The translations under genes were made by a program, and so were the position numbers. Below the pieces are notes generated by a model. It was given only the letters and a program-made list of their open reading frames with translations. It had not been told where the DNA came from and made no database searches. Of a stretch of DNA of 64,000 nucleotides, positions 44,938-53,240 are shown piece after piece. Position 1 is the stretch's first letter, and every line of letters starts with the position of its first letter. The DNA lies in NCBI GenBank assembly GCA_910586225.1, contig CAJUIL010000023.1:1-64000 (forward strand). The letters are read 5' to 3'. Source of the stretch: an uncultured Eubacterium sp. (lineage in GTDB: Bacteria; Bacillota; Clostridia; Lachnospirales; Lachnospiraceae).

Positions 44938-45843
44938 TTATAAATAGCTTTGGCAGATTTTTCTGGCAAACGCCAGCACCTCTTTGCGAAGCTCTGCCGG
45001 CTCGATCAGCTCAGCGCCGCCGCCAAACGAAACGATCCAGCCGATCACGCTGGCTGCATCGGTAAATCCGGCGGAAAAAAGCAGGCTTTGGTCAGGCTGC
45101 ACCGTAAAGCTGTCCGGCCCGAATTCTTCTACGAGACGCCATTTATAGACGGCGTCGATCTTTGCCGTTACCAGATAAGCCTGCGGAAATACGCGCGACG
45201 GTGACAAGTCCGGCAGCGGCGCGTCCCGTTTTTCAAAAACATCCAGTGTTTTCAAGCCGTTCATGCGGTTGAGCTTAAAGAGGCGAAAGTCTTTGCGCAT
45301 CGTGCACCAGCCCCATACATACCAGCTTGCCCACTGAAAGATCAGGTCATAAGGCTCGATCGTACGCTCGGATTCTCCTTTGGGGGCGTAATAGGTAAAG
45401 CTGACTTTATGGCAAGAAAGGATAGCGTCATGGAGCTGCTCGATCTTGGGCGTCAGGGAATCCTTATACCAGGACGACAGGTCGATCAGGATATGCTGGC
45501 CGCCGGGCAGCAGTCCGGTCGATGCGCCTGCCGACAGTTTTTCCATCAGCTGTACATAGCGTTTCGTACCGCTTACGCTGTCCAGGCTGCGCAATCCGGC
45601 AAGGATGGCCTGCATATCAGAGGTGCTGAGCAGCGTGCGGTCTATGCGGTAGCCTTCCATAATGGAGATGCCGCCGTTGGCACCCTGCTCCGTAACTAAC
45701 GGGATTCCGGCTATACATAAGGCGTCAATATCCCGCAAGATCGTGCGGCGGGATACCTCGAACCGTTCCGCCAGGTATGGAGCAGTCACCTTTTGCTGCT
45801 GCAGCAGAATGGATAGGATACCGATCATACGTTCTAGTTTCAT
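44938..45843 (-). CDS. YafY-type HTH/WYL-domain regulator
   Basis: This 301-residue transcription factor has an HTH_11/DeoR-like domain at about 6-62 (VTAPYLAERFEVSRRTILRDIDAL) and a WYL ligand-binding domain at about 135-220 (IEPYDLIFQWASWYVWGWCTMRKD). A WCX-type C-terminal extension follows. ATG 45843 has GAGGAA seven bases upstream; a TTG at 45849 is weaker. Its first ~118 bp overlap the 3' end of the ABC-F gene in another frame. The GyrI-like gene follows. WYL/GyrI pairs are commonly co-located sensors of small ligands. The controlled target here may be the operon itself. Confidence 0.88.
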   Translation of the reverse strand: MKLERMIGILSILLQQQKVTAPYLAERFEVSRRTILRDIDALCIAGIPLVTEQGANGGISIMEGYRIDRTLLSTSDMQAILAGLRSLDSVSGTKRYVQLMEKLSAGASTGLLPGGQHILIDLSSWYKDSLTPKIEQLHDAILSCHKVSFTYYAPKGESERTIEPYDLIFQWASWYVWGWCTMRKDFRLFKLNRMNGLKTLDVFEKRDAPLPDLSPSRVFPQAYLVTAKIDAVYKWRLVEEFGPDSFTVQPDQSLLFSAGFTDAASVIGWIVSFGGGAELIEPAELRKEVLAFARKICQSYL

Positions 45844-47404
45844 AAGCAAATTCCTCTTTTCTGTTAGGATATTCTTCCAGTCCGTTTTTGGTCAGCCTGC
45901 ACACTTTGTCGCAAACCTGTGAGATATATTTGCGGTCATGCGAAATGCTGATGATCGCGCCGGGAAAATCTTTTAGCAGCTGGCGGATAACCGGGCCGGA
46001 AAGTGGAGAAAAGTTGCGGGTCGGTTCGTCCAGGATCAATACGTCAGCGCCGGACAGGCTCATTTTCAGCAGGAAGATTTTTGCCTTCTGACCGCCGGAC
46101 AGCTCGCTAATGGTATGGTCCATCTCATCAGCGGTATATTTTAACGCGCCAAGGTACGTACGGATTTTAGTGCGTATTTCCTTGTCGCCGGACGGATCCA
46201 GGAAATCTACCGGAGTCATGGAAGGCGTAAGCAGCTCTTCGTAATTTTGCGGCATATATTCCGCGTGGATATCTGTCCGGGCAAGCAGCTCTTTTGCTAC
46301 TTTATGCAGCAGCGTTGTTTTCCCGGCTCCATTTGCGCCTGTGATGCAGAGCTTTTGCGGGCCGCGCAGGTGCAGGTGGACAGGCCCGGCCAGTACTCTG
46401 TCTTTTGCGGGCGTGGAAAGCTCTTCCAAGGAATAGTCGATGACGGTTTTTCCTTCTGGGATTTTTGTGTGCTCATCGCCGAGCTTAAAAAAGATGGCGG
46501 TTTCTTCCTCTGGAATTTCTGTCATGGATGCATCCTCACGAGCGAAACGGCGTTCCATTGATTTTACGGCGTGCATTTTCTTTTTCAGCAGACGTGCCTT
46601 TGCGGGGCACTGTCTGGAAATACTTGCCTGTGCATATGCAACGCCCTGATAGATCCGTTCGTATTTTTCTTCCCGCAGCTTTTTCTCACGGCGTTCGTTA
46701 GCGGCAACACGAGCCTGGTGCGCAAACTGCGTAAGCCGTTCCTTGCGGTATTGCCCGTAAGGCATATGCGCTACTGTATAACGGCATTGCGTTTTACGGT
46801 GGATCTGCTCGATATGGATGATCGTATTGGCTGTATGCTCGATCAGCGTTTCATCGTGCGAAATATAAAGTACAGCCTGCTTCCATCCAAGTATCAGCTT
46901 TTCCAGCCATTCCAGCGTGTCTAGGTCAATATCATTTGACGGTTCATCCAGCAGCAGGATATCCGGCTTTGCCAGCAGCAGGCGCAGCAGCTGTGCCTTT
47001 ACTTTTTCCCCGCCTGAGAGCGTTTCCATCGATTGGTCCCGGTAATAGAAGTCAGCCGGAAGGCCAAATTCACTTGCTGTCCGGCCCAGCTCCTTTGGCG
47101 TCTGTTCGAGGAACATCGGCTCATCCAGAAAATATTCGTAAATTGTTTTGCCGCAGTCTTTCGATGGCAGCTCTTGCGGCAGATATCCGGCTTTTTGACT
47201 TGTCAAGATCCGCTCTCCGGAGGCTTCGCAGTAATCCGCGATTAGTTCTGGACAGACGATCCATTGAAGAAGCGTTGATTTTCCGTTGCCTTCCTCTCCA
47301 ATGATAACAGCTTTATCTCCGTCGTTAAGAACCAGATTAAAATTTTCAAGGATTGTTCGTAAGTCTTTTTTGTGTATAATATTCAGATTTTTTATTTGCA
47401 TCAT
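45725..47404 (-). CDS. ABC-F ATPase, ribosome-protection type candidate
   Basis: This 559-residue cytoplasmic protein has two ABC domains and no membrane helices. Domain 1 has Walker A GEEGNGKST, signature LSGGEKVKAQ and Walker B ILLLDEPSNDID. Domain 2 has GANGAGKTT, LSGGQKAKIF and VLILDEPTRNFS. The interdomain linker (about 200-300, basic, helix-rich) is the part that reaches the ribosome in Lsa/Vga-like resistance factors. The leader has attenuation features (47405-47692), supporting antibiotic-responsive expression. The last ~36 residues (after YPNRKEEFAYET) overlap the WYL regulator gene and look like read-through sequence, so a stop may have been lost by frameshift. ATP-binding residues are intact. 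Confidence 0.88.
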   Translation of the reverse strand: MMQIKNLNIIHKKDLRTILENFNLVLNDGDKAVIIGEEGNGKSTLLQWIVCPELIADYCEASGERILTSQKAGYLPQELPSKDCGKTIYEYFLDEPMFLEQTPKELGRTASEFGLPADFYYRDQSMETLSGGEKVKAQLLRLLLAKPDILLLDEPSNDIDLDTLEWLEKLILGWKQAVLYISHDETLIEHTANTIIHIEQIHRKTQCRYTVAHMPYGQYRKERLTQFAHQARVAANERREKKLREEKYERIYQGVAYAQASISRQCPAKARLLKKKMHAVKSMERRFAREDASMTEIPEEETAIFFKLGDEHTKIPEGKTVIDYSLEELSTPAKDRVLAGPVHLHLRGPQKLCITGANGAGKTTLLHKVAKELLARTDIHAEYMPQNYEELLTPSMTPVDFLDPSGDKEIRTKIRTYLGALKYTADEMDHTISELSGGQKAKIFLLKMSLSGADVLILDEPTRNFSPLSGPVIRQLLKDFPGAIISISHDRKYISQVCDKVCRLTKNGLEEYPNRKEEFAYETRTYDRYPIHSAAAAKGDCSIPGGTVRGIPPHDLAGY

Positions 47405-47444
47405 AGTAAGAGCCTCCTTTTGTAACAGTCCGTCTGAAAAAACG

Positions 47445-47472
47445 AAAAAAGCCCGTTTTCGTACCCGAAAAC
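47445..47472 (-). terminator. Attenuator terminator before ABC-F gene
   Basis: Read on the minus strand, GTTTTCG (47472-47466), loop GGTA, CGAAAAC (47461-47455), then GGGC and six T (47450-47445). It lies 41 bp before the ABC-F ATG. Confidence 0.55.
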
Positions 47473-47638
47473 AGACTCACGCAAAGAAACCCTGTGTATA
47501 TTCAAAAGACAGAAATACAAAGAGGGTATGAACGTGGGATAATTGAATTCGGTATACGCAGACAGACCTGGATATAGTGTTGCTTCGTTGCTTCCAGGTG
47601 TTTCTTAATTGCGGTATCCAAATTAAATTATCGAATAA

Positions 47639-47659
47639 TCATTTTCCCACTCTGCACAT
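47639..47659 (-). CDS. Possible leader peptide of ABC-F gene
   Basis: ATG TGC AGA GTG GGA AAA TGA encodes MCRVGK. AAAGGG lies about five bases upstream, 28 nt after the promoter -10. Such short ORFs make ribosomes stall in the presence of antibiotics and free the downstream gene. Only position and start signals support it. Confidence 0.4.
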   Translation of the reverse strand: MCRVGK

Positions 47660-47686
47660 CTGTGCCCTTTCTTTTTGATTAGCCAC

Positions 47687-47715
47687 ATTATACATAAAGA
47701 CGGGCGGGAATGCAA
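47687..47715 (-). promoter_or_regulatory. Promoter of ABC-F gene
   Basis: On the minus strand TTGCAT (47715-47710), 17 bp, TATAAT (47692-47687). Both elements are good, so transcription is probably constitutive and control occurs in the leader. Confidence 0.7.
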
Positions 47716-47803
47716 GAGGAAATTTTAAAAAGTTAAAAATCAGCGTTGTAGAATCAATTTTTTTCGTAAAGATGGAATACAAACTGCGCGTAATTAGCGC
47801 CTA

Positions 47804-47830
47804 TTGATTTTCAGGCAGGAATGTTATAAT
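47804..47830 (+). promoter_or_regulatory. Promoter of LytTR regulator gene
   Basis: TATAAT (47825-47830) with TTGATT (47804-47809) at a short 15-bp spacing. The regulator ATG is 50 bp downstream; no strong ribosome site was seen beyond AAAGAGATG (47869-47874 region). Confidence 0.45.
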
Positions 47831-47880
47831 ATGAAAACAGGAATTTGTGATAGAGAAAAACTTACGAAAGAGATGACAAT

Positions 47881-48609
47881 ATGTATCAAATAGCGCTTTG
47901 CGACGATGAAAAAACAGAACTGGACAAAACGCAAGCTATGCTGGCAGATTATAAAGAGAAGCATCCGGAATATGAGATCACATCCGAATGTTTTTTGGAT
48001 GCCGTGCAGCTGCTGGAACGGGTTCAGAAACAGGGGTATATGCCGGATATTTTGCTGCTGGATATTTATATGCCCCATAAAACAGGGATTTGTGCGGCAA
48101 AAGAACTGCGCAGATTAGGAAATGGGTGCCGGATCATTTTTTTAACAACTTCCACGGAACACGCACTGGAGGCATTTGGGGTAAATGCTTCGCAGTATCT
48201 TGTGAAACCGATTGTGAAAAAGCGGCTGTTTTATGCTTTGGACGACCTGATAGGAGAACTTGCGGAAAACCGTAAAAGGTATTTGCTGCTTCGGATTGAT
48301 GGGCGGCTGCGTAGGATTTGGGTGGATCATATTGTTTTTTGTGAAGCGCAGGGAAAACGCCAATGCCTGCATCTGGCGGACGGATCGCAGGAGGTATTGC
48401 GTATGACGATTAACCAGCTGTCAGAAATGCTTTCCGAGTATGAGGAATTTGTCAAAGTCGGGGCTTCTTATATTGTGAGTCTGGCCCATATAGACAGTCT
48501 GAACGCACATGATGTCTGTATGGACAACAGAACAAGCATCTATCTGCCGAGAGGAGCGTATAAGCCGCTGCGTGACAAATATTTCGATTATTATTGCGGG
48601 GGGGGGTAG
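47881..48609 (+). CDS. LytTR-family response regulator
   Basis: This 242-residue AgrA/LytR-type regulator has a receiver domain (about 1-125) with D8/D9 and phosphoacceptor D61 in LLLDIYMPHKTG. A LytTR DNA-binding domain covers about 145-238 (IVFCEAQGKRQCLHLADG, FVKVGASYIVSLAHID, IYLPRGAYKPLRDKYFDYY). Its partner kinase is encoded 0.7 kb downstream, after two small ORFs. Such pairs usually sense peptides and control peptide production, bacteriocins or virulence. The gene ends in a run of nine G (48598-48606) directly before the stop, a slippery tract that could vary the last residues. Confidence 0.9.
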   Translation: MYQIALCDDEKTELDKTQAMLADYKEKHPEYEITSECFLDAVQLLERVQKQGYMPDILLLDIYMPHKTGICAAKELRRLGNGCRIIFLTTSTEHALEAFGVNASQYLVKPIVKKRLFYALDDLIGELAENRKRYLLLRIDGRLRRIWVDHIVFCEAQGKRQCLHLADGSQEVLRMTINQLSEMLSEYEEFVKVGASYIVSLAHIDSLNAHDVCMDNRTSIYLPRGAYKPLRDKYFDYYCGGG

Positions 48610-48672
48610 AAACAAGCATTAGATAAATTGTAAAATATTCCGAAAAAAATGCGGTTTGCGCGTTAAGTCTTC

Positions 48673-48707
48673 CAAACACGGTTTGTATGAGATAAAATAG
48701 TACAAAC
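48673..48707 (+). promoter_or_regulatory. Dyad-flanked promoter inside the LytTR locus
   Basis: CAAAC-ACG-GTTTG (48673-48685) is a 5-bp dyad. GTTTGTA (48681-48687) also pairs with TACAAAC (48701-48707) around a possible -10 (TAAAAT, 48693-48698). It lies just upstream of the 116-residue gene with a GAGAGGAG ribosome site. It is a candidate target of the adjacent LytTR regulator. Confidence 0.4.
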
Positions 48708-48726
48708 AGGGAGAGGAGACGTTATT

Positions 48727-49077
48727 ATGTTGCGTGTAGGGATTTGCCAGTTCCTTAGGGCGCTGTCTGCACTGGCTGCATCTTATATGGCGGGAAAATG
48801 GGCGGTCGGCTATACCTTTCAGGAACGTGGCTATGATGCGATCGGCAGTGAATATATGTTTGCACTTGCCATTTATCTGATTGTTTTTAAGGTATCCGGA
48901 TTTTTGTTTGTCAAAAAGAAAAAGAGGGAGGTTTTCTGCGGCGGCAGTCAAAAAGATTCCTGCAATATCATTGTATGGTATAATCCGCGCGAAAACAGTG
49001 GAATTGCGGATAAACCGCGTAACAGTACATATGCCTGCAGAAAGCGGCAGTCTGTCAAAAAGACGGCAGGCGGCTGA
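48727..49077 (+). CDS. Small membrane protein of LytTR/GHKL locus
   Basis: This 116-residue protein has two hydrophobic segments: about 8-25 (FLRALSALAASYMAG) and 40-60 (EYMFALAIYLIVFKVSGFLF). The connecting YTFQERGYDAIGSE loop is followed by a KKKKR stop-transfer and a polar tail that may be partly random sequence. It is shorter than AgrB proteases, and I see no His/Cys catalytic pair in the membrane part, so it is not called AgrB. GGAGAGGAG precedes the ATG. Position between regulator and kinase suggests an accessory membrane or export protein. No family is recognised with certainty. Confidence 0.6.
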   Translation: MLRVGICQFLRALSALAASYMAGKWAVGYTFQERGYDAIGSEYMFALAIYLIVFKVSGFLFVKKKKREVFCGGSQKDSCNIIVWYNPRENSGIADKPRNSTYACRKRQSVKKTAGG

Positions 49078-49211
49078 AGAGGGCGGCAAGTTCCTGGAGA
49101 AATACAAAATAGAGGCTGGAGCGTAAAGGAATTACAATGGGAGTTGGAATAAAAAAGCAGGCGGGAAGATCCAGACAAAGAGAGTGGAATTAAGAAGGAA
49201 AGGAGTATGGG

Positions 49212-49313
49212 ATGTTAGGTGGATCTTTTTGGGTAGCAATATTGCGTAATGGACTTAGCGCATTCCTTCTTATGACAGTATCCTGCTTCTGGATCGTCCA
49301 AAGCTGCCAATGA
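49212..49313 (+). CDS. 33-aa hydrophobic peptide coupled to kinase gene
   Basis: ATG 49212 follows AAAGGAG by eight bases. The product is MLGGSFWVAILRNGLS... ending SCFWIVQSCQ, mostly hydrophobic with two cysteines in the last nine residues. The stop overlaps the kinase ATG (ATGA), so the two are translationally coupled. It could be a signal-peptide precursor, a single-helix membrane regulator or a leader used only for coupling. It lacks the acidic C-terminus expected of AgrD. Confidence 0.5.
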   Translation: MLGGSFWVAILRNGLSAFLLMTVSCFWIVQSCQ

Positions 49314-50497
49314 AAAAGACGATTTTGTATTATGCGGTTTACGGAGTGAGCCTGAATTTTTTATACAGTTTGTGGTATATGGTTTCAATTCGGAGTTTTG
49401 TTAAGCTCTCCGGTCTGAGCGCTCTTTTGCTGGTTGGAGTGTTTTGCTTTGCAATGAGCGGAGAGGGGATTTACCTGTCTATGTACAAAATGGCGCTTGC
49501 GTTTTATTTTCTGGCTATCTGCGTTGTATTGGGAATTGATATTTCCAGGTTGTGGTTTGATGGGAGCCGATGGGTGGATTTGCTGATACGGATTATTATT
49601 ATTGCTATTGTCATCTTGTTTGTAGTAAAAAAATTCCGCAGGTCGTTTTTATATAATTTGGATTTTTTGCGGGAAGAGATGGATCTGTTTAGTGTTGTAA
49701 CGATGCTGATTTCAGTTATGGCAGCTTCCATTATTATATATTGGCCAAATGGCCAACCGCTGTCTATGGGGAATATCGTACGTCTGCTTGCGAATTTATT
49801 TATGGCCGGAATTGTTCAGTATACCGTATTTCATCTGTATATCCATCTTGGGAAAGAGCATGTTTATCAGGAAGAAAACCGTATTCTTGCCATGAACGAA
49901 CAGCTTTTGCGCTTTCAGTGCGCCCTTGCGGAAGAGGCGGAGGAAAGGGCGGCAAGGATCCGTCATGATGTCCGCCACCACTGTCTGTTAATCCAGGATT
50001 ATGTCAAAAAAGGGGAGATGGACCAGCTATTATATTATTTGAACCAGTATATTGAAGATGTGGAGTGTGCAGGCGTAAAACGGATCTGTGAAAACAGGAC
50101 CATAGACAGTATCCTTTCGGTCTATGCCAGACAGGCGGAAATGAACGGTACGAAAGTAGAAATGGATGCTGCTGTGGCGGAACATTCTCCAGTGCGTGAT
50201 ATTGATCTGGTTGCAATTCTCGCGAATGTATTTGAAAATGCCATTCACGGCGCCGGACAATCCAGGGTTGCAGATGCGAAAATCAAAATGAGTATCCGGC
50301 AAAAAGGGCGTAAACTGGTGATCCAATGCAGAAATACCATTTGGCCTGGACAAAGGTTTGAAGGGGAGACAGGGATCGGGATGGCAAGCATCCGCAAGAC
50401 AGCGCAGCGTTACGACGGAGAAACGGATTTCAGCGTGGAAGACGGGATGTTTGTAACAAGGATTTTGCTTAATATAGAATCAAATGCAGAATCTTAG
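49310..50497 (+). CDS. GHKL-type (AgrC-like) sensor histidine kinase
   Basis: This 395-residue membrane kinase has six hydrophobic segments in the first ~185 residues (about 5-24, 34-52, 60-78, 90-108, 126-146, 154-180), no separate sensor domain, and a coiled linker (ENRILAMNEQLLRFQCALAEEAEE). The phosphorylation motif is RHDVRHH (H219 likely). The GHKL ATPase has N-box ILANVFENAIHGA and a lid GETGIGMASIRKTAQRY. It is the presumed partner of the LytTR regulator at 47881. A polytopic sensor domain of this form usually binds peptide or hydrophobic signals. It starts inside the stop of the 33-residue ORF. Confidence 0.88.
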   Translation: MKKTILYYAVYGVSLNFLYSLWYMVSIRSFVKLSGLSALLLVGVFCFAMSGEGIYLSMYKMALAFYFLAICVVLGIDISRLWFDGSRWVDLLIRIIIIAIVILFVVKKFRRSFLYNLDFLREEMDLFSVVTMLISVMAASIIIYWPNGQPLSMGNIVRLLANLFMAGIVQYTVFHLYIHLGKEHVYQEENRILAMNEQLLRFQCALAEEAEERAARIRHDVRHHCLLIQDYVKKGEMDQLLYYLNQYIEDVECAGVKRICENRTIDSILSVYARQAEMNGTKVEMDAAVAEHSPVRDIDLVAILANVFENAIHGAGQSRVADAKIKMSIRQKGRKLVIQCRNTIWPGQRFEGETGIGMASIRKTAQRYDGETDFSVEDGMFVTRILLNIESNAES

Positions 50498-50641
50498 AGC
50501 GTGTTTGAAAAATGATTTCCGTGAGATGTACCCTAAGGGGGATGCAATGCTTCACAGTTTGCGGGGTGCAGACATGGATTCAAATGATACCGAAAAAAGT
50601 GCACTCTGTGCCAAATTGCTGATATTAAAGATATTAAATGA

Positions 50642-50699
50642 TATAATGACCAAAATCAGAACTAAATGATGTTTGGTCATTTATTATTATGTAAGGAGG
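50642..50699 (+). promoter_or_regulatory. Promoter and leader hairpin of second surface gene
   Basis: TATAAT (50642-50647) is a good -10, with only a weak -35 (TTGCTG at 50616-50621, 20 bp away). Immediately after it AATGACCAAA (50645-50654) pairs with TTTGGTCATT (50672-50681), a 10-bp hairpin expected at the 5' end of the transcript and perhaps stabilising it. TAAGGAGG (50692-50699) serves ATG 50707. Confidence 0.5.
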
Positions 50700-50706
50700 A
50701 TTCAAA

Positions 50707-53193
50707 ATGAAACAGGAAAGTGTTTGCCGCGCATGGAAAGTATGTGTGGGAAAGGGCCGGAGGCGGCTGTATCAAAAGGCGCTGGCGGTTTCCTTGTCTG
50801 CTGCAATAGCAATTTCTTTGCTGCCGTCAAATATAATTCCAGCAGCAGCTGCGGCGAAGCCGTATGTGAGTATGCGCACTACATTTAAGACGCTACAGGT
50901 TGGGCAGAAAAATCGTATGACGCTGAAAAACAATACGGTAGGATGGAAGATTCAAAAGATATCCACAAATGACGAAAGTATTGCGGCAGTATCCGCAAAA
51001 ACAGAAAAAAGCTTTCAGATTCAAGGGAAAAAAATTGGCAGGACGACGGTAAAGGCTGTATTGAAAACTACGTCCAGAAAGAAACATACGGCCAAAACTG
51101 TAAGATGCAGAGTAAACGTTATTGCGGCGGAGGGTACGGTGCCAACGCCGGAACCGGAACAGCAGACGCCGGTTACAGAAGCAGAGGTTTCCACACAGGA
51201 GCAGCTGGATCAGGCGCTTTTGAATGCGAGTCTGAAAAAGCTTATGATTGCTTCTGAAAATGCGGCAAAATTCGTAATTCCTGCAGGCTCCTATAAAGAT
51301 GTCAGCCTGATTGTAAATACGCCTGCCGCAGACATTGAGAACAGCGGGGTGTTCCAGTCCGTGGAAATCCGTGCGGTAAAACCGGATACATGGTTTGAGA
51401 AAGCAGTCGGCAATGTGATGCGGGTTACTGCAAAAGCGGCTCGTATCATCGTAAATTCGGGCGCACATATAAAAGAACTGGCATTTTCGCAGCCAGATGC
51501 TGATGTAAAGCTGGAAGTAAACGGAAAAGCGGATCAGATTCGCATTCAGTCTAAAATGAATCTGGATGTATCCGGTAAACCGGAGGATGATTTGTCCGTA
51601 TCGGTAGAGCAGACGGCAGCGGATACACAGATCGTGTCCGAAACGCCGCTGGAGCTTTCGCTGTATGCCGCTGCATCGCTGACGTTTGAGAAGGGAGCTG
51701 AAGGCAGCGTTGTGTCTCTGGTGGCAGCAGGCATCAAAGCGGCGATCAGCAATCTGACATCGAAAATCATTTCGGTGAAACGTCCAAATGGACCGACTGC
51801 AAATGTCAATGCAGGACAAGAGAATATGCAGATATCTTCTGACGCTGCACAGAATACAGGCTCTACTTCGTCTGGCTCTTACTGGGGAACGGGTTCTGGC
51901 TCTGGTTCCGGATCGGGTACAGGTTCCGGATCGGGTACAGGCTCCGATGCGGAGGATACAAATAAAAATGGTATACCAACACCTTCCATGGAGGATATTC
52001 AAAAGGGGGTTAAGGCGGTATGTGAAGCGATCACAATCGGCAAAGATGGTGATAATTCAAAAGTGTACTGGAAAACATATTTTCGTGCGAAAGAGAATGT
52101 GACGTTTTTTGAAGACCGGCCGGAACTGGAGATGCAGTTTACTACAGATGTGGGAGATCAAAAAAAATGGTTTTCGGGCGTGGGAGCCATCTCCATGCTT
52201 TCTCCAATGTCTGGCAAAAACAACGAATATAAACTGGCAGGCAGCACCAAGAAAACGAACGGTCTGAGGGCGTATTTCCGTTTTGCAGATAAAGAGAAAG
52301 AAAACGGAGGTGAAGAAATTGAGGTTTCGATTCAGACATGGAATGAAGAGGTGCTCGGACAGTATCTGCGGGATTATATGAATATCCGTGAGGAGCAATA
52401 TAAGGAAAAACCATTTTCCATAGATATTCCGGTTTCTACCATACAGGGCAATGGATTGATAATGGTTTATGAAAAAGAGAAGAAGCCGTATGCCACAGAA
52501 CTAGTGGAACTGCCGCAATGGACAGGAGACGGACCAAAGATTCCAAAGATTCAGGCAGAGGAAGTGCTGAAAAACGCAATTTCCGTAGGAGAAATCACAG
52601 CTACGGTTATCATCAGCGGATCCGGTCTGGAAGCTCTGAAGAAGAAAGATGGGAAGTTTTACCTTAAGGTGGAGGTTCCGATTGCTCCATTACCGATTCC
52701 GGACGAATTGCCGGGTGGAACATTCAAATGGAATGACTCTTTCAATCGAGGTGACTTTAAGGAGATAACGGAAAAACGAATATTCCGGTCCGTATTCGCT
52801 AAAAACGATCAATTTTTTGATTCGGTAGATTCGTATGGTGACGGTGAGAAAGAAATTGACATGACGTTCTGTTATGAGACAGCAGGCGGAGAGAAATATA
52901 CGCCGGAGCCACTTCATGAAGGTGAAGAAGCAACAGACAAAGGAATTGACGAATCTAAGGTTGCTTTGATATTTTATGATAAAGCGCTGGAAGACAGGTG
53001 TATGCAACTACTGGAAGAAGAGATTGGAAAGCTAACTGAAAAGCCGCAGAATGTCAGTTATCAGTTTACGATAACAGGCTTTGGCGTGGAAGGCAATATC
53101 ATCAAGGCTGTAGATACGACGACGATTGAAGCGAAAGCGATAGAGAGTACTGATATTTCGGAAGAGGAATGGAAAAATACGTATCCGAGATAA
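50707..53193 (+). CDS. Secreted surface protein sharing S-layer-like module
   Basis: This 828-residue exported protein has a signal peptide with an extended basic n-region (about 1-48, cleavage near AAAA). Residues ~50-140 repeat the lysine-rich module of the protein at 6397: TTFKTLQVGQKNRMTLKNN and GWKIQKIS here match TTFKTLKVNQKYKMTLKNN and NWKITKVQ there. A PT/PEQQ linker, a beta-helix-like domain (about 160-370) and a Ser/Gly/Thr linker (about 388-415, GSGSGSGTG) follow. An acidic C-terminal region of about 400 residues has no recognised domain. LPXTG and SLH motifs are absent. It is probably attached to the wall the same way as its larger relative. Confidence 0.75.
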   Translation: MKQESVCRAWKVCVGKGRRRLYQKALAVSLSAAIAISLLPSNIIPAAAAAKPYVSMRTTFKTLQVGQKNRMTLKNNTVGWKIQKISTNDESIAAVSAKTEKSFQIQGKKIGRTTVKAVLKTTSRKKHTAKTVRCRVNVIAAEGTVPTPEPEQQTPVTEAEVSTQEQLDQALLNASLKKLMIASENAAKFVIPAGSYKDVSLIVNTPAADIENSGVFQSVEIRAVKPDTWFEKAVGNVMRVTAKAARIIVNSGAHIKELAFSQPDADVKLEVNGKADQIRIQSKMNLDVSGKPEDDLSVSVEQTAADTQIVSETPLELSLYAAASLTFEKGAEGSVVSLVAAGIKAAISNLTSKIISVKRPNGPTANVNAGQENMQISSDAAQNTGSTSSGSYWGTGSGSGSGSGTGSGSGTGSDAEDTNKNGIPTPSMEDIQKGVKAVCEAITIGKDGDNSKVYWKTYFRAKENVTFFEDRPELEMQFTTDVGDQKKWFSGVGAISMLSPMSGKNNEYKLAGSTKKTNGLRAYFRFADKEKENGGEEIEVSIQTWNEEVLGQYLRDYMNIREEQYKEKPFSIDIPVSTIQGNGLIMVYEKEKKPYATELVELPQWTGDGPKIPKIQAEEVLKNAISVGEITATVIISGSGLEALKKKDGKFYLKVEVPIAPLPIPDELPGGTFKWNDSFNRGDFKEITEKRIFRSVFAKNDQFFDSVDSYGDGEKEIDMTFCYETAGGEKYTPEPLHEGEEATDKGIDESKVALIFYDKALEDRCMQLLEEEIGKLTEKPQNVSYQFTITGFGVEGNIIKAVDTTTIEAKAIESTDISEEEWKNTYPR

Positions 53194-53205
53194 TTTATAT
53201 TCCGC

Positions 53206-53234
53206 TTGACATCTGGCGGAAATTGTTTTATGAT
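53206..53234 (+). promoter_or_regulatory. Consensus promoter without an obvious gene
   Basis: TTGACA (53206-53211), 17 bp, TATGAT (53229-53234): one of the best promoters in the window. It begins 13 bp after the surface-protein stop. Confidence 0.75.
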
Positions 53235-53240
53235 AGCAGC

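Larger units (their letters stand above)
47405..47692 (-). promoter_or_regulatory. Attenuator-like leader of ABC-F gene
   Basis: About 275 nt separate the promoter -10 (TATAAT, 47692-47687) from the ABC-F ATG. Within it lie a seven-codon ORF at 47659-47639 (MCRVGK, with AAAGGG upstream), a stem (ACCTGGA/TCCAGGT, about 47566-47600) and a terminator (47445-47472) just before the ribosome site. The order promoter, tiny ORF, stem, terminator, gene is that of ribosome-mediated attenuation known for many antibiotic-resistance ABC-F genes. Details of the antiterminator were not resolved. Confidence 0.55.

Noticed and set aside
50484..50669. 61-codon frame between kinase and surface gene
   Set aside because: It overlaps the kinase end and the surface-gene promoter, with no ribosome site and no recognisable product.
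51880..51960. GSGSG stretch as possible repeat-expansion locus
   Set aside because: It is a normal Ser/Gly linker in a surface protein, with too few exact nucleotide units to argue for slippage.
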